Counted from the stretch's first letter, positions 35,727 through 44,734 are shown. The stretch: 64,000 bases of DNA from Brachybacterium sacelli (GCF_017876545.1 NZ_JAGIOD010000001.1:434001-498000); one strand, 5' to 3'. A program made the numbers and translations. The notes: generated from the sequence alone by a model not told the origin.

Positions 35727-36668
35727 TCAGTCGTCGACCAGGGAGAGCACCTCCTGCGCGGTGGGCACGTCGGTGATCAGCGTGGTGAACAGGCCCGCCT
35801 TCGCGCCCGCCCGGATCGAGGGAGCCTTCTCGCCCCCGGCGGCGAGCGCGATCGAGGTCGGGATCGACCGCAGCAGCTCCACGGAGGGGCGCACGAGACG
35901 GTCCGACCCCGGATACAGCACCTCCTTGCCCTCCGCGTCGAAGAAGTGCAGGCAGAGGTCCCCGACGGCACCGCGCAGACCGGCGTCCTCACGGGGTACC
36001 ACCGAGGTCAGCGACTCGCGCCGCCCGTAGGGGGAACCGATCCCGGTGACCAGCACCTCGGCCCGGGTCCACAGGTCCGTAATCTCGACGAAGCTCGGAT
36101 CGGCCTGCAGCGATCGCCACAGGCTGGGGCTGGGCAGGGCGGGGGCGAAGATGAAGCGCGGTACTGCTCCGGTGCGGGTGGCGAGGTTCCGCACGGTCTC
36201 GTTGGTCTGGAAGGCGGGGTCGGACTCCTGCTGGCCGCCGACCGTGGGGGCGATGATGACGCCGCGCAGCTCCGGCATGCCGGGCATCCGGCTCACCGCG
36301 TGCGTGGTCTTGCCCGAGGAGATCAGCAGCACGTCGCCCCGGGTCAGCTCGAGCCCGCGCAGCACCTCCCCCAGCAGGTCTCCGATGCCCCGGTACTCGC
36401 GCTGGGTCTGGTCGCCGGGGGCGATCCGGACCTCGTCGATGCCGAGCAGGCCACGCAGACGGCGCTCCAGATCGCTCACGTCGGGCCCGCCGACGTCGAG
36501 CACCTCGAAGCGCACCATCCCGATACGTCGGGCCTCGGTGAGCAGCTTGCTGACGGTGGGACGGGAGACGCCGAGCCGCTCGGCGACCTCGGCCTGTCGC
36601 AGGTCGTCCAGGTAGTAGGCGGTGGCCGCGCGGTGCAGGAGCTGCGGATCCATGTGCGATTCGAGCAC
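35727..36668 (-). CDS. SorC-family transcriptional regulator (sugar-binding)
   Basis: A 313-aa regulator. The N-terminal helix-turn-helix is RQAEVAERLGVSRPTVSKLL (about residues 24-43), followed by the SorC/DeoR-type sugar-phosphate binding domain with GDVLLISSGKTTHAVSRMP, GVIIAPTVGG and LVTGIGSPYG. The start is taken as the GTG at 36668, which has AAAGGGG about 5 nt upstream; the ATG at 36653 is the alternative. It lies between the eltD gene and the divergent FGGY kinase, so it is the natural candidate for the repressor acting at 29159-29181 and 35492-35514. Its effector is probably a phosphorylated pathway intermediate, as in other SorC proteins. Confidence 0.9.
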   Translation of the reverse strand: MLESHMDPQLLHRAATAYYLDDLRQAEVAERLGVSRPTVSKLLTEARRIGMVRFEVLDVGGPDVSDLERRLRGLLGIDEVRIAPGDQTQREYRGIGDLLGEVLRGLELTRGDVLLISSGKTTHAVSRMPGMPELRGVIIAPTVGGQQESDPAFQTNETVRNLATRTGAVPRFIFAPALPSPSLWRSLQADPSFVEITDLWTRAEVLVTGIGSPYGRRESLTSVVPREDAGLRGAVGDLCLHFFDAEGKEVLYPGSDRLVRPSVELLRSIPTSIALAAGGEKAPSIRAGAKAGLFTTLITDVPTAQEVLSLVDD

Positions 36669-36713
36669 GTCCACCCCTTTCGTCGTGGTCCCGTGATCGG
36701 CCTCGACGCCGAA

Positions 36714-36725
36714 GCACGGATGTGC
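36714..36725. promoter_or_regulatory. Candidate SorC operator upstream of the regulator gene
   Basis: GCAC-GGAT-GTGC lies 46 bp upstream of the regulator start. It is the same pattern as GCAC-AAAT-GTGC at 29170 and differs at one base from the site in front of the second SorC-family gene (55686). A TAGGAT -10-like box on the minus strand (36755-36760) lies upstream of it. The 314-bp gap also contains GGCAGGA-N8-TCCTGCC at 36907-36928, 55 bp before the kinase gene. Confidence 0.5.
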
Positions 36726-36982
36726 CGCAAGGACGTGCCGCCCCCGGCGCGACGATCCTATAGAGGTCCGTGGTGGGTCGCGCAACCGCCGTCGGCCGAC
36801 GCGACGGGCTCGCCGCCCTTCCGCACGCTCACCCGGGAACCCGCACGGCGGCGAGGATCGACCCGCTCACAGTCCCCGTCACTGACCGCCCGCGACGCCG
36901 GTCGGTGGCAGGATGTACAGGTCCTGCCGGTCGGTCCCGGCACGGGCCCCGAGGACGAGGCGGACGACGAGAGGGCAGGTCG

Positions 36983-38473
36983 ATGGCGGGATCTGATGAC
37001 GCGGTGCTGGGCGTCGACATCGGCACCTCGAGCGCGAAGGGCGTGCTGGTGGCGCTCGACGGGACGATCCTGCGCACGGCGACCCGCGAGCACACCGTCG
37101 AGCGTCCCTTCCCCGGGCATGTCGAGATGGACGCCCGTGTGTGGTGGGAGGAGTTCATCGGCATCTCCACCGAGCTCACCGCAGGGACGGACGTCCGGGT
37201 CACGGGGATCGGCGTCTCCGGGATGGGTCCCTGCGTGCTGCTGGCCGACGACGACGGGGAGCCGGTGCGGCCGGCGATCCTCTACGGCGTCGACTCCCGC
37301 GCCGAGGAGCAGATCGCCCATCTGACCGGGCACTTCGGCGAGGACGAGATCCTCGCTCGCTGCGGGAGCGTGCTGTCCTCCCAGGCCGCCGGCCCCAAGA
37401 TCCGCTGGGTCGCCGACCAGGAGCCCGAGGTGTTCGCCCGGGCCTCGCGGCTGTTCATGCCCTCCTCCTATCTCGCCTTCTGCCTCACCGGGCAGTACAT
37501 GCTCGACCACGCCAGTGCCAGCATGGTCACCCCGATCTACGACACCGCCACTCTGGACTGGCATCACCCCTGGTCAGAGCAGGTAGCGCCGGGGCTGGAC
37601 CTGCCGCCCCTGCGGTGGTCGGGCGAGATCGCGGGGACGGTCTCGGACGCGGCGGCCAGGCAGCTGCCGGGGGTCGAGGCCGGCGTGCCCGTGGTCGCCG
37701 GGACCATCGACGCCTGGGCCGAGGCGATCAGCGTGGGCGCCACCGCGCCGGGCGACGTGATGCTCATGTACGGCACGACGACGTTCCTGGTCGCCATCAC
37801 CGATCGACCGGCCCCCAGCCGCAGCCTGTGGGTCACCTCCGGCACGACGGAGGGGACGTTCACCCTCTCGGGCGGGATGGCGAGCTCCGGGGCGATCACC
37901 GGATGGCTGCGTGAGCTGACCGGTGACGCCGACTTCTCGACGCTGGTCCAGGAGGCCGAGATCAGCGGTGTCGGCGCGAACGGCTTGCTCATGCTGCCCT
38001 ACTTCGCCGGTGAACGCTCCCCCATGAGCGACCCCTCGGCCCGCGGCGTGATCGCCGGCCTCACCCTCTCCCACACCCGGGGCGACCTCTATCGGGCGGC
38101 ACTCGAGGCCGCCGCCTTCGGGGTGCGCCACCACGTGGAGGCGCTGCGCGAGGCGGGCGTGCGCATCGACCGGATGGTGGCGGTGGGCGGCGGCACCCAG
38201 AACGAGCTGTGGCCGCAGATCGTCTCCGACGTCACCCAGCTGGCGCAGGAGGTGCCGCGGCGCACCGTCGGCGCCTCCTACGGCACCTCGATGCTCGCGG
38301 CCGGCGCTGCTCACGGCCAGGACACCAGCACCTGGAACGACATCGACCACGTCTGCGTCCCCGATCCAGAGGCCGGGGCGCGCTACGACGAGCTGTATCG
38401 GATGTACCGGGAGCTCTACCCCGCCACGAAGGACATCACCCACTCCCTGGCACGGCTCCAGCGCGCGGGCTGA
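36983..38473 (+). CDS. FGGY-family carbohydrate kinase
   Basis: A 496-aa kinase of the xylulokinase/gluconokinase-like FGGY group. The N-terminal phosphate-binding strand is VLGVDIGTSSAKGVLVALDG. The second domain has MLMYGTTTFLV, FAGERSPMSDPSARG (catalytic-region aspartates) and the adenosine motif VGGGTQNELWPQIVSDV. The ATG at 36983 is preceded by a purine-rich AGGGCAGG. It is divergent from the SorC-family regulator and convergent with the dehydrogenase gene. Candidate substrates are a tetritol (EryA-like), xylulose or apulose. Neither sequence nor context settles this. Confidence 0.9.
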   Translation: MAGSDDAVLGVDIGTSSAKGVLVALDGTILRTATREHTVERPFPGHVEMDARVWWEEFIGISTELTAGTDVRVTGIGVSGMGPCVLLADDDGEPVRPAILYGVDSRAEEQIAHLTGHFGEDEILARCGSVLSSQAAGPKIRWVADQEPEVFARASRLFMPSSYLAFCLTGQYMLDHASASMVTPIYDTATLDWHHPWSEQVAPGLDLPPLRWSGEIAGTVSDAAARQLPGVEAGVPVVAGTIDAWAEAISVGATAPGDVMLMYGTTTFLVAITDRPAPSRSLWVTSGTTEGTFTLSGGMASSGAITGWLRELTGDADFSTLVQEAEISGVGANGLLMLPYFAGERSPMSDPSARGVIAGLTLSHTRGDLYRAALEAAAFGVRHHVEALREAGVRIDRMVAVGGGTQNELWPQIVSDVTQLAQEVPRRTVGASYGTSMLAAGAAHGQDTSTWNDIDHVCVPDPEAGARYDELYRMYRELYPATKDITHSLARLQRAG

Positions 38474-38556
38474 GGCGCTCCGGGTGAACCGGGTGGGTGG
38501 GGCGCGCTGAGGGAACCGGACCCGCACCACGCTCCGCACGCCGGGGCCCGGTCAGG

Positions 38557-39468
38557 TCACACCTGCCGATCCTTTTCGTTCTCGAGGTCGCGGTAGGTGC
38601 GGATCACCTGGGAGTCGTCGCGCCGGAGGAGGTCCTGCTCGGCGGCGGCCCGGAAGCGGTCCCGGGCCGCGGTGACCAGGGGCGCCTCGAAGCCGGCCTC
38701 CTCGGCCATGTCGCAGACCAGGCCCGAGTCCTTCACGAAGATCCCGACCGAGCTCATGACCTGTGCGTCGAGCCCCTCGAGCATGCGCGGCCCGCGGTCG
38801 GACAGCATCCACGAGCCGCCCGCCCCGCCCGAGACCGCCTCGAACGCCTCGGTGGGGTCCAGGCCCAGCGCCTCGGCGAAGGCGAGGGCCTCGGCGGCGG
38901 CGACGAGATGCACGGAGGCGAGCAGCTGATTGACGGCCTTCATCGCCTGGCCGCGCCCCACCGCCGGGCCGCAGTCGCGCAGCGTGCCCATCGCCTCCAG
39001 CAACGGGCGCAGCTCGGCCAGGCGCGCCGGATCCCCGGAGGCGAAGAGGGTGAGCGTGCCCGCCTCCGCCCCGGCGACGCCGCCGGTGACAGGGACGTCC
39101 AGGACCGTGATGCCGGTCCCGGCCGCCGCGGCGAGGACTTCCTCCACCGGGGCGACCCCGACGGTGCTCATCACCACGAGGGTCGCACCGGGTCGCATCG
39201 TCGCCAGCAGCCCGTTCGCGCCCAGCGCCGCCTCCCGCAGCTGGTCAGGGGTGGCGACCATGCAGATCACGGTATCGGCCGCCGCGGCGGAGGCGGCCGT
39301 GGCCTCCGCGGTCAACCCGTGCGCCGCCGCTCTCCGGCGGGACTCCTCGACGGGATCCACGCCGGTCACCGCGGCGCCGGCGGCGGCCAGGCGCAGAGCC
39401 ATGGGCAGTCCGATGGCGCCGACGCCGACGACGGTGACGGGTCGGGTCGCGAGGAGGTCCTCGGTCAT
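38557..39468 (-). CDS. NAD(P)-dependent dehydrogenase of the 3-hydroxyisobutyrate/L-threonate type
   Basis: A 303-aa beta-hydroxyacid dehydrogenase. The Rossmann motif VVGVGAIGLPMALRLAAAGA, the substrate motif DVPVTGGVAGAEAGTLTLF (about residue 122) and the catalytic lysine region GRGQAMKAVNQLL (lysine near residue 173) are complete. Members include 3-hydroxyisobutyrate dehydrogenase, tartronate semialdehyde reductase and L-threonate dehydrogenase LtnD. The company of a GntP permease and a TIM-barrel isomerase points to a sugar acid such as a tetronate. GGAAGGA is about 10 nt upstream of the ATG. It is the last gene of the SDR-isomerase-permease-dehydrogenase series. Confidence 0.88.
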   Translation of the reverse strand: MTEDLLATRPVTVVGVGAIGLPMALRLAAAGAAVTGVDPVEESRRRAAAHGLTAEATAASAAAADTVICMVATPDQLREAALGANGLLATMRPGATLVVMSTVGVAPVEEVLAAAAGTGITVLDVPVTGGVAGAEAGTLTLFASGDPARLAELRPLLEAMGTLRDCGPAVGRGQAMKAVNQLLASVHLVAAAEALAFAEALGLDPTEAFEAVSGGAGGSWMLSDRGPRMLEGLDAQVMSSVGIFVKDSGLVCDMAEEAGFEAPLVTAARDRFRAAAEQDLLRRDDSQVIRTYRDLENEKDRQV

Positions 39469-39548
39469 GGGGTCACGGTTCCTTCCGGCCGACGCAGCAC
39501 GAGCCTGTCAGCGAGGTGGGGTGGATACGGAGCAGCAGGGGTCATGGT

Positions 39549-40976
39549 TCACAGGAAGAGGTCGAGCACGAGGCAGACCACGAGGCCGACGACCGCGAAG
39601 GTCGCCTGTGCGAGCGTATAGATCTTGAACGTGCCCTTCGTGGTGAATCCCAGCATCTGCTTGAAGATCCAGAAGGTGTTGTCCGTGACGTGACCGCCGA
39701 AAGCGGCGCCGCTGCCCGCGGCCAGCAGGATCAGCAGCGGGGCCGCCTCGATGGAGCCCATGATCGGGGCCAGCAGGGTGGCGGCGGTGATCGCGGCGAC
39801 CGAGGCGGAGCCCTGGGCGAGCCGCAGCACGGCGGCGACCACCCAGGCCAGGAGCACGGGGATGGCGGCATTGGCCTGGAAGAGGTTCGCGAGCATCTCC
39901 CCCACGCCGACCTCGGCGATGACCGCGCCGAGCGAGCCGGCCACGCCCGTGAACAGGAGGATCGAGCCGGCGTTGGCGGCCCCCTTGGTCACGAGGTCGT
40001 CGATGCCGTCGCGGGTGACCTCGGGGATGGCGAGGATGATGCCGATGACCAGGCCGATCAGCAGGGCGACGACGGGGCTGCCGAGGAAGCCGAGCACGGC
40101 GATCTCGGTGCCGAGCGCCTGGGTGAAGGTGTCGGCGACGATCAGCACGACCGGCGTGATCACCGGGAGCATGGCGACGGCCAGCGGGTAGCGGTGCGTC
40201 GTGGTGGTGGCCCGCCCGAGCGCGACGCCTCCGGGGCCGGGCAGGGACTCCTCGGCCCCCTCGGACCGGTCGTCCCGCTCGGCCAGGAGGCGCCGGCGCT
40301 CCTCCTCCGGCGACTCGCCGAAGATCGAGTCGTCGAAGTCGGGGTCCAGGTCGGTGGCGGGATCGAAGATCCGCCCCATGAGCAGGGAGTGCAGGAAGAT
40401 GCTCGAGACGATGAAGACGACACCGAGCGGGAGGCCCCAGATCAGGAGCGTGCCCAGCGGGATGCCGAGCGGCCCGGCGACCGCCACGGCGGCGACACCC
40501 GGGACGACCACCAGCAGGCCCACCTCGAGACCGATCGCGAGCGCGCCGGCGAGGTTCGCGATGCTGCGGCCGGTGCGTTTGGCGATGGTGCCCGCGATGG
40601 GGGCCAGGATCACCAGGGCGACGTCGAAGTAGATCGAGGGGAAGACGATGCCGGAGGCCAGGCCCAGCACAAAGGGCGAGCGCGAGGGACCGACGACCTT
40701 CAGCAGCGCGTCGACCACCCGCTGCATGGTCCCGGTCGCGGACAGCGCCGTCCCGATCATCACGCCGAAGCCGATGATCAGTCCGACCTCGGTCATCAGG
40801 TCGCCGAAGCCGGTGTTGACCGCGCTGACGGTGGCGGTGAAGCCGAGGCCGCCGGCGACGCCCAGGTAGAGCGAGCCGATGACCAGCGAGATCACCGGGT
40901 TGATCTTCGCCCAGGCGATGAGAAGGATGACGCCGACGACGGCGATCACGAGATGGACGATCACCATTGTGTCCAT
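39549..40976 (-). CDS. GntP-family sugar-acid permease
   Basis: A 475-aa membrane protein of the gluconate:H+ symporter family, with 12 or more helices. Diagnostic stretches are GFGVMIGTALSATGTMQRVVDALL, GIVFPSIYFDVALVILAPIA and the C-terminal GGHVTDNTFWIFKQMLGFTTKGTFK. A charged cytoplasmic loop of about 55 residues (near residues 210-265, DPATDLDPDFDDS and EEERRR) separates the halves. GGAGG lies 4 nt before the ATG. GntP proteins carry gluconate or related acids; here the neighbours suggest a short-chain sugar acid. Confidence 0.92.
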   Translation of the reverse strand: MDTMVIVHLVIAVVGVILLIAWAKINPVISLVIGSLYLGVAGGLGFTATVSAVNTGFGDLMTEVGLIIGFGVMIGTALSATGTMQRVVDALLKVVGPSRSPFVLGLASGIVFPSIYFDVALVILAPIAGTIAKRTGRSIANLAGALAIGLEVGLLVVVPGVAAVAVAGPLGIPLGTLLIWGLPLGVVFIVSSIFLHSLLMGRIFDPATDLDPDFDDSIFGESPEEERRRLLAERDDRSEGAEESLPGPGGVALGRATTTTHRYPLAVAMLPVITPVVLIVADTFTQALGTEIAVLGFLGSPVVALLIGLVIGIILAIPEVTRDGIDDLVTKGAANAGSILLFTGVAGSLGAVIAEVGVGEMLANLFQANAAIPVLLAWVVAAVLRLAQGSASVAAITAATLLAPIMGSIEAAPLLILLAAGSGAAFGGHVTDNTFWIFKQMLGFTTKGTFKIYTLAQATFAVVGLVVCLVLDLFL

Positions 40977-41041
40977 GGTTCCTCCAGGGGATCGGGGCGA
41001 CCGTGCGTCCTCGCGCGGCCGATGGGGTCAGGTCGGGTGCC

Positions 41042-41908
41042 TCAGGCGGTGGCCGCGGCACCCAGGTGCGAGCCGACGAGGGCGAGGCTGCGGGCGACGT
41101 CGGCCTCACGGTCCGCCTCGGCGACGTCGTGGGTCTCGAGCTCGAGCACGTAGGTGCCCGTGAAGCCCTGGGACTCGAGGGTGGCGAGCACTCCGGCGAG
41201 GTCGACCTCGCCGGCGCCCAGCGAGAGGTTCAGGTTCCCGGGGACGGCGTCGCGCAGGTGCACCCGCTCGATCCGGTCGCCGAGGCGACGTGCCCAGGCG
41301 ATCGGGTCCTCGGCGGAGGCGACCACGTGGGAGACGTCGAACAGGACCCCGAAGGAGTCGGGATCGCAGCGCGTCAGGAGGTCGTCCGCCACCGCGACCG
41401 TGTGCACGTAGCGGCGGTGGTGCAGCACCTCGACGAGGAGCCGCACCCCGCGCGCCGCACAGACGCGGGAGATGAGCTGCAGGTTCCCGGCGATCCGGGT
41501 GAGGTCTGCCTCGTGGTCGACGAACGGGACGTCGTCGGCCCGGCCTGCGGGGACGATGAGCGCCGCACCGAGGGCGGCGGCCAGCTCGGCGAGGGGGTCC
41601 ACGGTCGAGAAGAGCTCGTCCCCGGTGAGCCCGGGATCGTTGAGGTCTCCGGGATCCGCGTTGACGGCGCCGCAGGTCAGACCTGCTTCGCGGAGCAGCC
41701 CGGCGTACTCGCCGGGGTCCCCGTCGAAGGGGACCGGGACGTGCTCGGTGACCGCGGGGATCGCGCCGAGATCGATCTCCCACGCGCCGGTCGCGCTGAT
41801 CAGGCGCAGCGCCTCGCGCAGGGGGCGATGGCGGAAGGAGATCGTCGAGACGCCGAGGCGGGCGGGATGCCCCGTCACCACGGTCGTCGTGGGGATGGAC
41901 GGGGTCAT
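41042..41908 (-). CDS. TIM-barrel sugar isomerase/epimerase (xylose isomerase-like, AP endonuclease 2 fold)
   Basis: A 288-aa protein. LGVSTISFRHRPLREALRLI near the N-terminus, LLVEVLHHRRYVHTV, the metal-binding FDVSHVVASAED and the ERVHLRDAVPGNLNLSLGAGEVD block mark the sugar-phosphate isomerase/epimerase superfamily. The Glu, Asp, His and Glu expected to bind the metal are present (E in LLVEV, D in FDVSH, H in VHLRD, E in LELETHD). Family members include hydroxypyruvate isomerase, OtnI, D-apiose isomerase and decarboxylases such as OiaC. The ATG overlaps the SDR stop codon. The reaction cannot be chosen from sequence. Confidence 0.85.
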   Translation of the reverse strand: MTPSIPTTTVVTGHPARLGVSTISFRHRPLREALRLISATGAWEIDLGAIPAVTEHVPVPFDGDPGEYAGLLREAGLTCGAVNADPGDLNDPGLTGDELFSTVDPLAELAAALGAALIVPAGRADDVPFVDHEADLTRIAGNLQLISRVCAARGVRLLVEVLHHRRYVHTVAVADDLLTRCDPDSFGVLFDVSHVVASAEDPIAWARRLGDRIERVHLRDAVPGNLNLSLGAGEVDLAGVLATLESQGFTGTYVLELETHDVAEADREADVARSLALVGSHLGAAATA

Positions 41909-42684
41909 GAGATGTACGCGCCGCCGTTGATGGACTGGGTGGTGCCGGTGATGTAGCCGGCGTCCTGCCCGCAGAGCCACACCACGAGGGCGCCGATCTC
42001 CTCGGCCGTGGCCTGCCGGCCCATCGGGATCGAGGCGGACAGCGCGGCCTCGGACTCCTCGGTGCTCGCGCCCCGGATGTTGGTGTCCGCGGCGCCGGGG
42101 GCGATGGCGTTGACGGTGATCCCCTCGGGCGCCATCTCGCGGGCCAGGGAGCGGGTCAGGCCCAGCACGCCGGCCTTGGCCGCGGAGTACGGGGTCTTGG
42201 AGAAGACGCCGCCGCCCTGCTGCGCGGAGACCGAGGACATGTTCACGACGCGGCCGTAGCCGCCCTCGAGCATGGCCGACAGGAAGGCGCGGGTGACGTA
42301 GAAGGTGCCGGTGAGGTTCACGGAGATGATCGTGTCCCACAGCGCGTCGTCGACCTCGAGGAAGGGCACCGGGGAAGGGATGCCGGCGATGTTCGCCAGC
42401 GCCCCGACGGGCGGCAGCTCGGAGGCGGCGACCCGGGCGGCGGCCTCGTTCACGGCGGCGCTGTCGGTGATGTCGACGCCGTATCCGGCGGCGGGGACGC
42501 CGAACTCGGCGGCGAGCTCCTGGGCCAGCCCGCCGGCGCCCTCTCCGTCGAGGTCGAGGATCGCCACCGCCCAGCCGTCACGGGCGAAGCGGGTGGCCGT
42601 CGCGCGGCCGATGCTGCGCGGAGAGGCTCCGCCGGTGACGACTGCGGTCCTGGTCCGGGTGCCCGTGGGCTCGTGGTGCGTCAC
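41905..42684 (-). CDS. Short-chain dehydrogenase/reductase
   Basis: A 259-aa classical SDR. The cofactor motif is VVTGGASPRSIGRATATRFA, the catalytic set is NIAG, the serine of VVNMSSVSAQ and Tyr-x3-Lys in PYSAAKAGV. The end GYITGTTQSINGGAYIS is typical. The GTG start at 42684 has AAGGAG 4 nt upstream; the longer open frame lacks one. It is the first gene of the minus-strand half of the FadR-type regulon and presumably oxidises a polyol or sugar substrate. Its promoter overlaps a FadR-type palindrome. Confidence 0.92.
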   Translation of the reverse strand: MTHHEPTGTRTRTAVVTGGASPRSIGRATATRFARDGWAVAILDLDGEGAGGLAQELAAEFGVPAAGYGVDITDSAAVNEAAARVAASELPPVGALANIAGIPSPVPFLEVDDALWDTIISVNLTGTFYVTRAFLSAMLEGGYGRVVNMSSVSAQQGGGVFSKTPYSAAKAGVLGLTRSLAREMAPEGITVNAIAPGAADTNIRGASTEESEAALSASIPMGRQATAEEIGALVVWLCGQDAGYITGTTQSINGGAYIS

Positions 42685-42821
42685 TGCACTCCTTGCACGT
42701 CGGTGTGGCCGAGGCCCTGGTGGCCCCGATCGGATCGACGGGAACGCTACGAGGCAGAGGTCATGCCAACAAGCGATCACCGAGGGATGAGCGGGGAGGC
42801 ATCAGTGATCGTCCTGTTCAG

Positions 42822-42855
42822 AGCATCGACACCCCTCCCCGATTGGTCAGACCAT
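42822..42855 (-). promoter_or_regulatory. SDR-gene promoter with FadR-type operator site 1
   Basis: On the minus strand CTGACC (42845-42850) and GATGCT (42822-42827) are spaced by 17 bp. The -35 box lies inside the perfect palindrome TGGTC-A-GACCA (42844-42854), which has the GT-N-AC-type symmetry of FadR/FCD-family operators. A repressor here would block RNA polymerase directly. Confidence 0.55.
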
Positions 42856-42903
42856 TCTCCCGTGCACCGCGTCCGAATGCCCATCCGGAGCGGGCGCCGC
42901 AGA

Positions 42904-42917
42904 ATTGGCCGACCAAT
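42904..42917. promoter_or_regulatory. FadR-type operator site 2
   Basis: ATTGGCCGACCAAT is a near-perfect palindrome (ATTGG and CCAAT arms) related to site 1. The two centres are about 61 bp apart, close to six helical turns, so one dimer could occupy each on the same face. The 416-bp gap 42685-43100 contains no gene. Confidence 0.6.
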
Positions 42918-43100
42918 ATCATGGGCGTGGGCACGTCTCTGACCTGCGGCTCCTCGCACCGAGGGGCGAACCTCCGGGTCCTCGACGATTGCCCGCTCCA
43001 CGACCCCGTGCTTGCATCGGCCCCGCCGCACCCTCCGGTGCGTCGCCGCCCGCCCCCGGAAGGCCCCGCCGGTGCCCCGAACCCGACCGAAGGAGGTCAG

Positions 43101-43847
43101 GTGGAACCCCAGACCCTGGATTTCCTGGACGGACTCGTCAGCGAGGGCGTCGAGGTCGACGGCGGCATCCTCATCCCCACCGAGCGGCGGCTCGCCGAGC
43201 TCAGCGGCATGTCCCGGGCCCGCGTCCGCGAGCGGCTGTCCGGGCTGCAGATGCTGGGCATGCTCAAGAAGGTGCAGGGGTCGGGGAACGTCCTCGTCTC
43301 CCCCACCGCGCTCGAGGCGGGCACCGGCAACGTCTTCGAGCTGATGCTCCGCGCCGGCCTGGTGACCGTCGCCCAGATCAACGAGGCCCGCGAGATGCTC
43401 GAGGTCGCGATCGCCCCACGGATCCTCGAGCGGGTCACCGACGAGCAGATCCATTCCCTCGAGGACCAGGTGTACGCGATGGTCGACGCCTCCGCCTCGC
43501 GGGACTTCGTCAGCGGTCTGGAGGCCGATCACGCCTTCCACGTCGCCCTGTTCGAGATCGTCGGCAACCCGATCATGACCTACGTGGTCAACGGCATGAA
43601 CCACGCCCTGCACGACCTGCTGCTCGAGCGGCGCCGGATCGTCATCGGCAAGGAGATCGCCCGCAACCACGGCGAGCTGCCCGCGATGTTCGACAGCGAC
43701 GCCGTCCATTTCGAGATCACCCGCGCCCTGCGCTCCCGCCGCAAGGAGGCGGTGACCGCGGCCATGGTCGAGCACTTCGACTCCTGGCGGCGGATCTCGC
43801 ACTCCCCCACCCGATCGACCCCGTCCACCCCGCGAGGAGAAGAATGA
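43101..43847 (+). CDS. FadR-family (GntR, FCD domain) transcriptional regulator
   Basis: A 248-aa regulator. The winged helix includes LIPTERRLAELSGMSRARVRERLSGLQ (residues about 23-49), and the C-terminal FCD domain has INEAREMLEVAIAPRILERV and EADHAFHVALFEIVGNP, with histidines that usually bind a metal and the acid ligand. The GTG start is preceded by a strong AAGGAGGTCAG. The gene overlaps the transketolase subunit gene (ATGA) and faces the SDR operon across a gap with two FadR-type palindromes, so it most likely controls both directions and itself. A sugar acid is a plausible effector. Confidence 0.92.
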   Translation: MEPQTLDFLDGLVSEGVEVDGGILIPTERRLAELSGMSRARVRERLSGLQMLGMLKKVQGSGNVLVSPTALEAGTGNVFELMLRAGLVTVAQINEAREMLEVAIAPRILERVTDEQIHSLEDQVYAMVDASASRDFVSGLEADHAFHVALFEIVGNPIMTYVVNGMNHALHDLLLERRRIVIGKEIARNHGELPAMFDSDAVHFEITRALRSRRKEAVTAAMVEHFDSWRRISHSPTRSTPSTPRGEE

Positions 43848-44734
43848 CCATGCCGCAACCAGCACGGACGACGCAGCCGCCGGCGGCGACGGCCGCGCTC
43901 GACCCCGAACGGATCGAGCGCATCCGCGAGGCCGCCCACCGCATCCGCCAGTACGCCCTGATCCAGGCGGAGGTCCAGGGCCAGGGCTACATCGGCCAGG
44001 CGCTGGACATCGCCGACGTCCTCGCCGTCCTGTACGCCGACCAGCTGCACCTGGACCCGTCGGACCCGACCTCCGAGGACCGCGACCGCTTCCAGCTGTC
44101 CATCGGGCACTACGCCCTGGCGCTGTACGCGGCGCTGACGGAAGCGAAGTTCCTGCCCCAGAAGGAGCTGCAGAGCTATGCGAGCGACGACTCGCGCCTG
44201 CCGATGTCCTCGATGCGCAACTACACCCCGGGGGTCGAGATCTCCGGCGGTTCCCTCGGCCACGGCCTCGGCATCGCGAACGGCGTCGCCCTGGGCATGA
44301 AGCGCAAGGGATCCGACCGCTTCGTCTACAACCTGCTCTCCGACGGGGAGCTCGGCGAGGGATCGACCTGGGAGGCGGCCGCCGTCGCCGGCCATCACGA
44401 GCTCGACAACCTCATCGCGATCGTCGACTTCAACGACCAGCAGGCCGACGGGCGCAGCACGCAGATGCTGTCCATGGAACCGGTCACCGACAAGTTCGAG
44501 GCCTTCGGCTGGATCGTCCGCCGCTGCGACGGGCACGACGTGCCCGCCGTGCTCGGCCATCTGATCGAGCTGCGCGAGATCGAGGACGCCCGCCCGAGGG
44601 TCCTGATCGTGGACACCACCCTGGGCAAGGGGGTCGACTTCCTCGAGCAGCGGGAGAAGCTGCACTTCATGAAGGTCGACGACGCGGAGTGGGCCGCCGC
44701 CCACCAGAAGCTGAACGAGAGCGCAGGACGATGA
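43844..44734 (+). CDS. Transketolase, N-terminal subunit
   Basis: A 296-aa protein equal to the thiamine-diphosphate-binding half of transketolase. ISGGSLGHGLGIANGVALGMK and the ThDP/Mg motif LSDGELGEGSTWEAAAVAGHHELDN are present (GDGE-type motif as SDGE, and the terminal asparagine). A conserved HYALALYAAL lies upstream. The catalytic machinery therefore needs the second subunit. It overlaps both neighbours by 4 nt. Two-subunit transketolases occur in generic pentose metabolism and in dedicated pathways such as apulose 4-phosphate cleavage (AptA/AptB). Which applies is not shown. Confidence 0.92.
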   Translation: MTMPQPARTTQPPAATAALDPERIERIREAAHRIRQYALIQAEVQGQGYIGQALDIADVLAVLYADQLHLDPSDPTSEDRDRFQLSIGHYALALYAALTEAKFLPQKELQSYASDDSRLPMSSMRNYTPGVEISGGSLGHGLGIANGVALGMKRKGSDRFVYNLLSDGELGEGSTWEAAAVAGHHELDNLIAIVDFNDQQADGRSTQMLSMEPVTDKFEAFGWIVRRCDGHDVPAVLGHLIELREIEDARPRVLIVDTTLGKGVDFLEQREKLHFMKVDDAEWAAAHQKLNESAGR

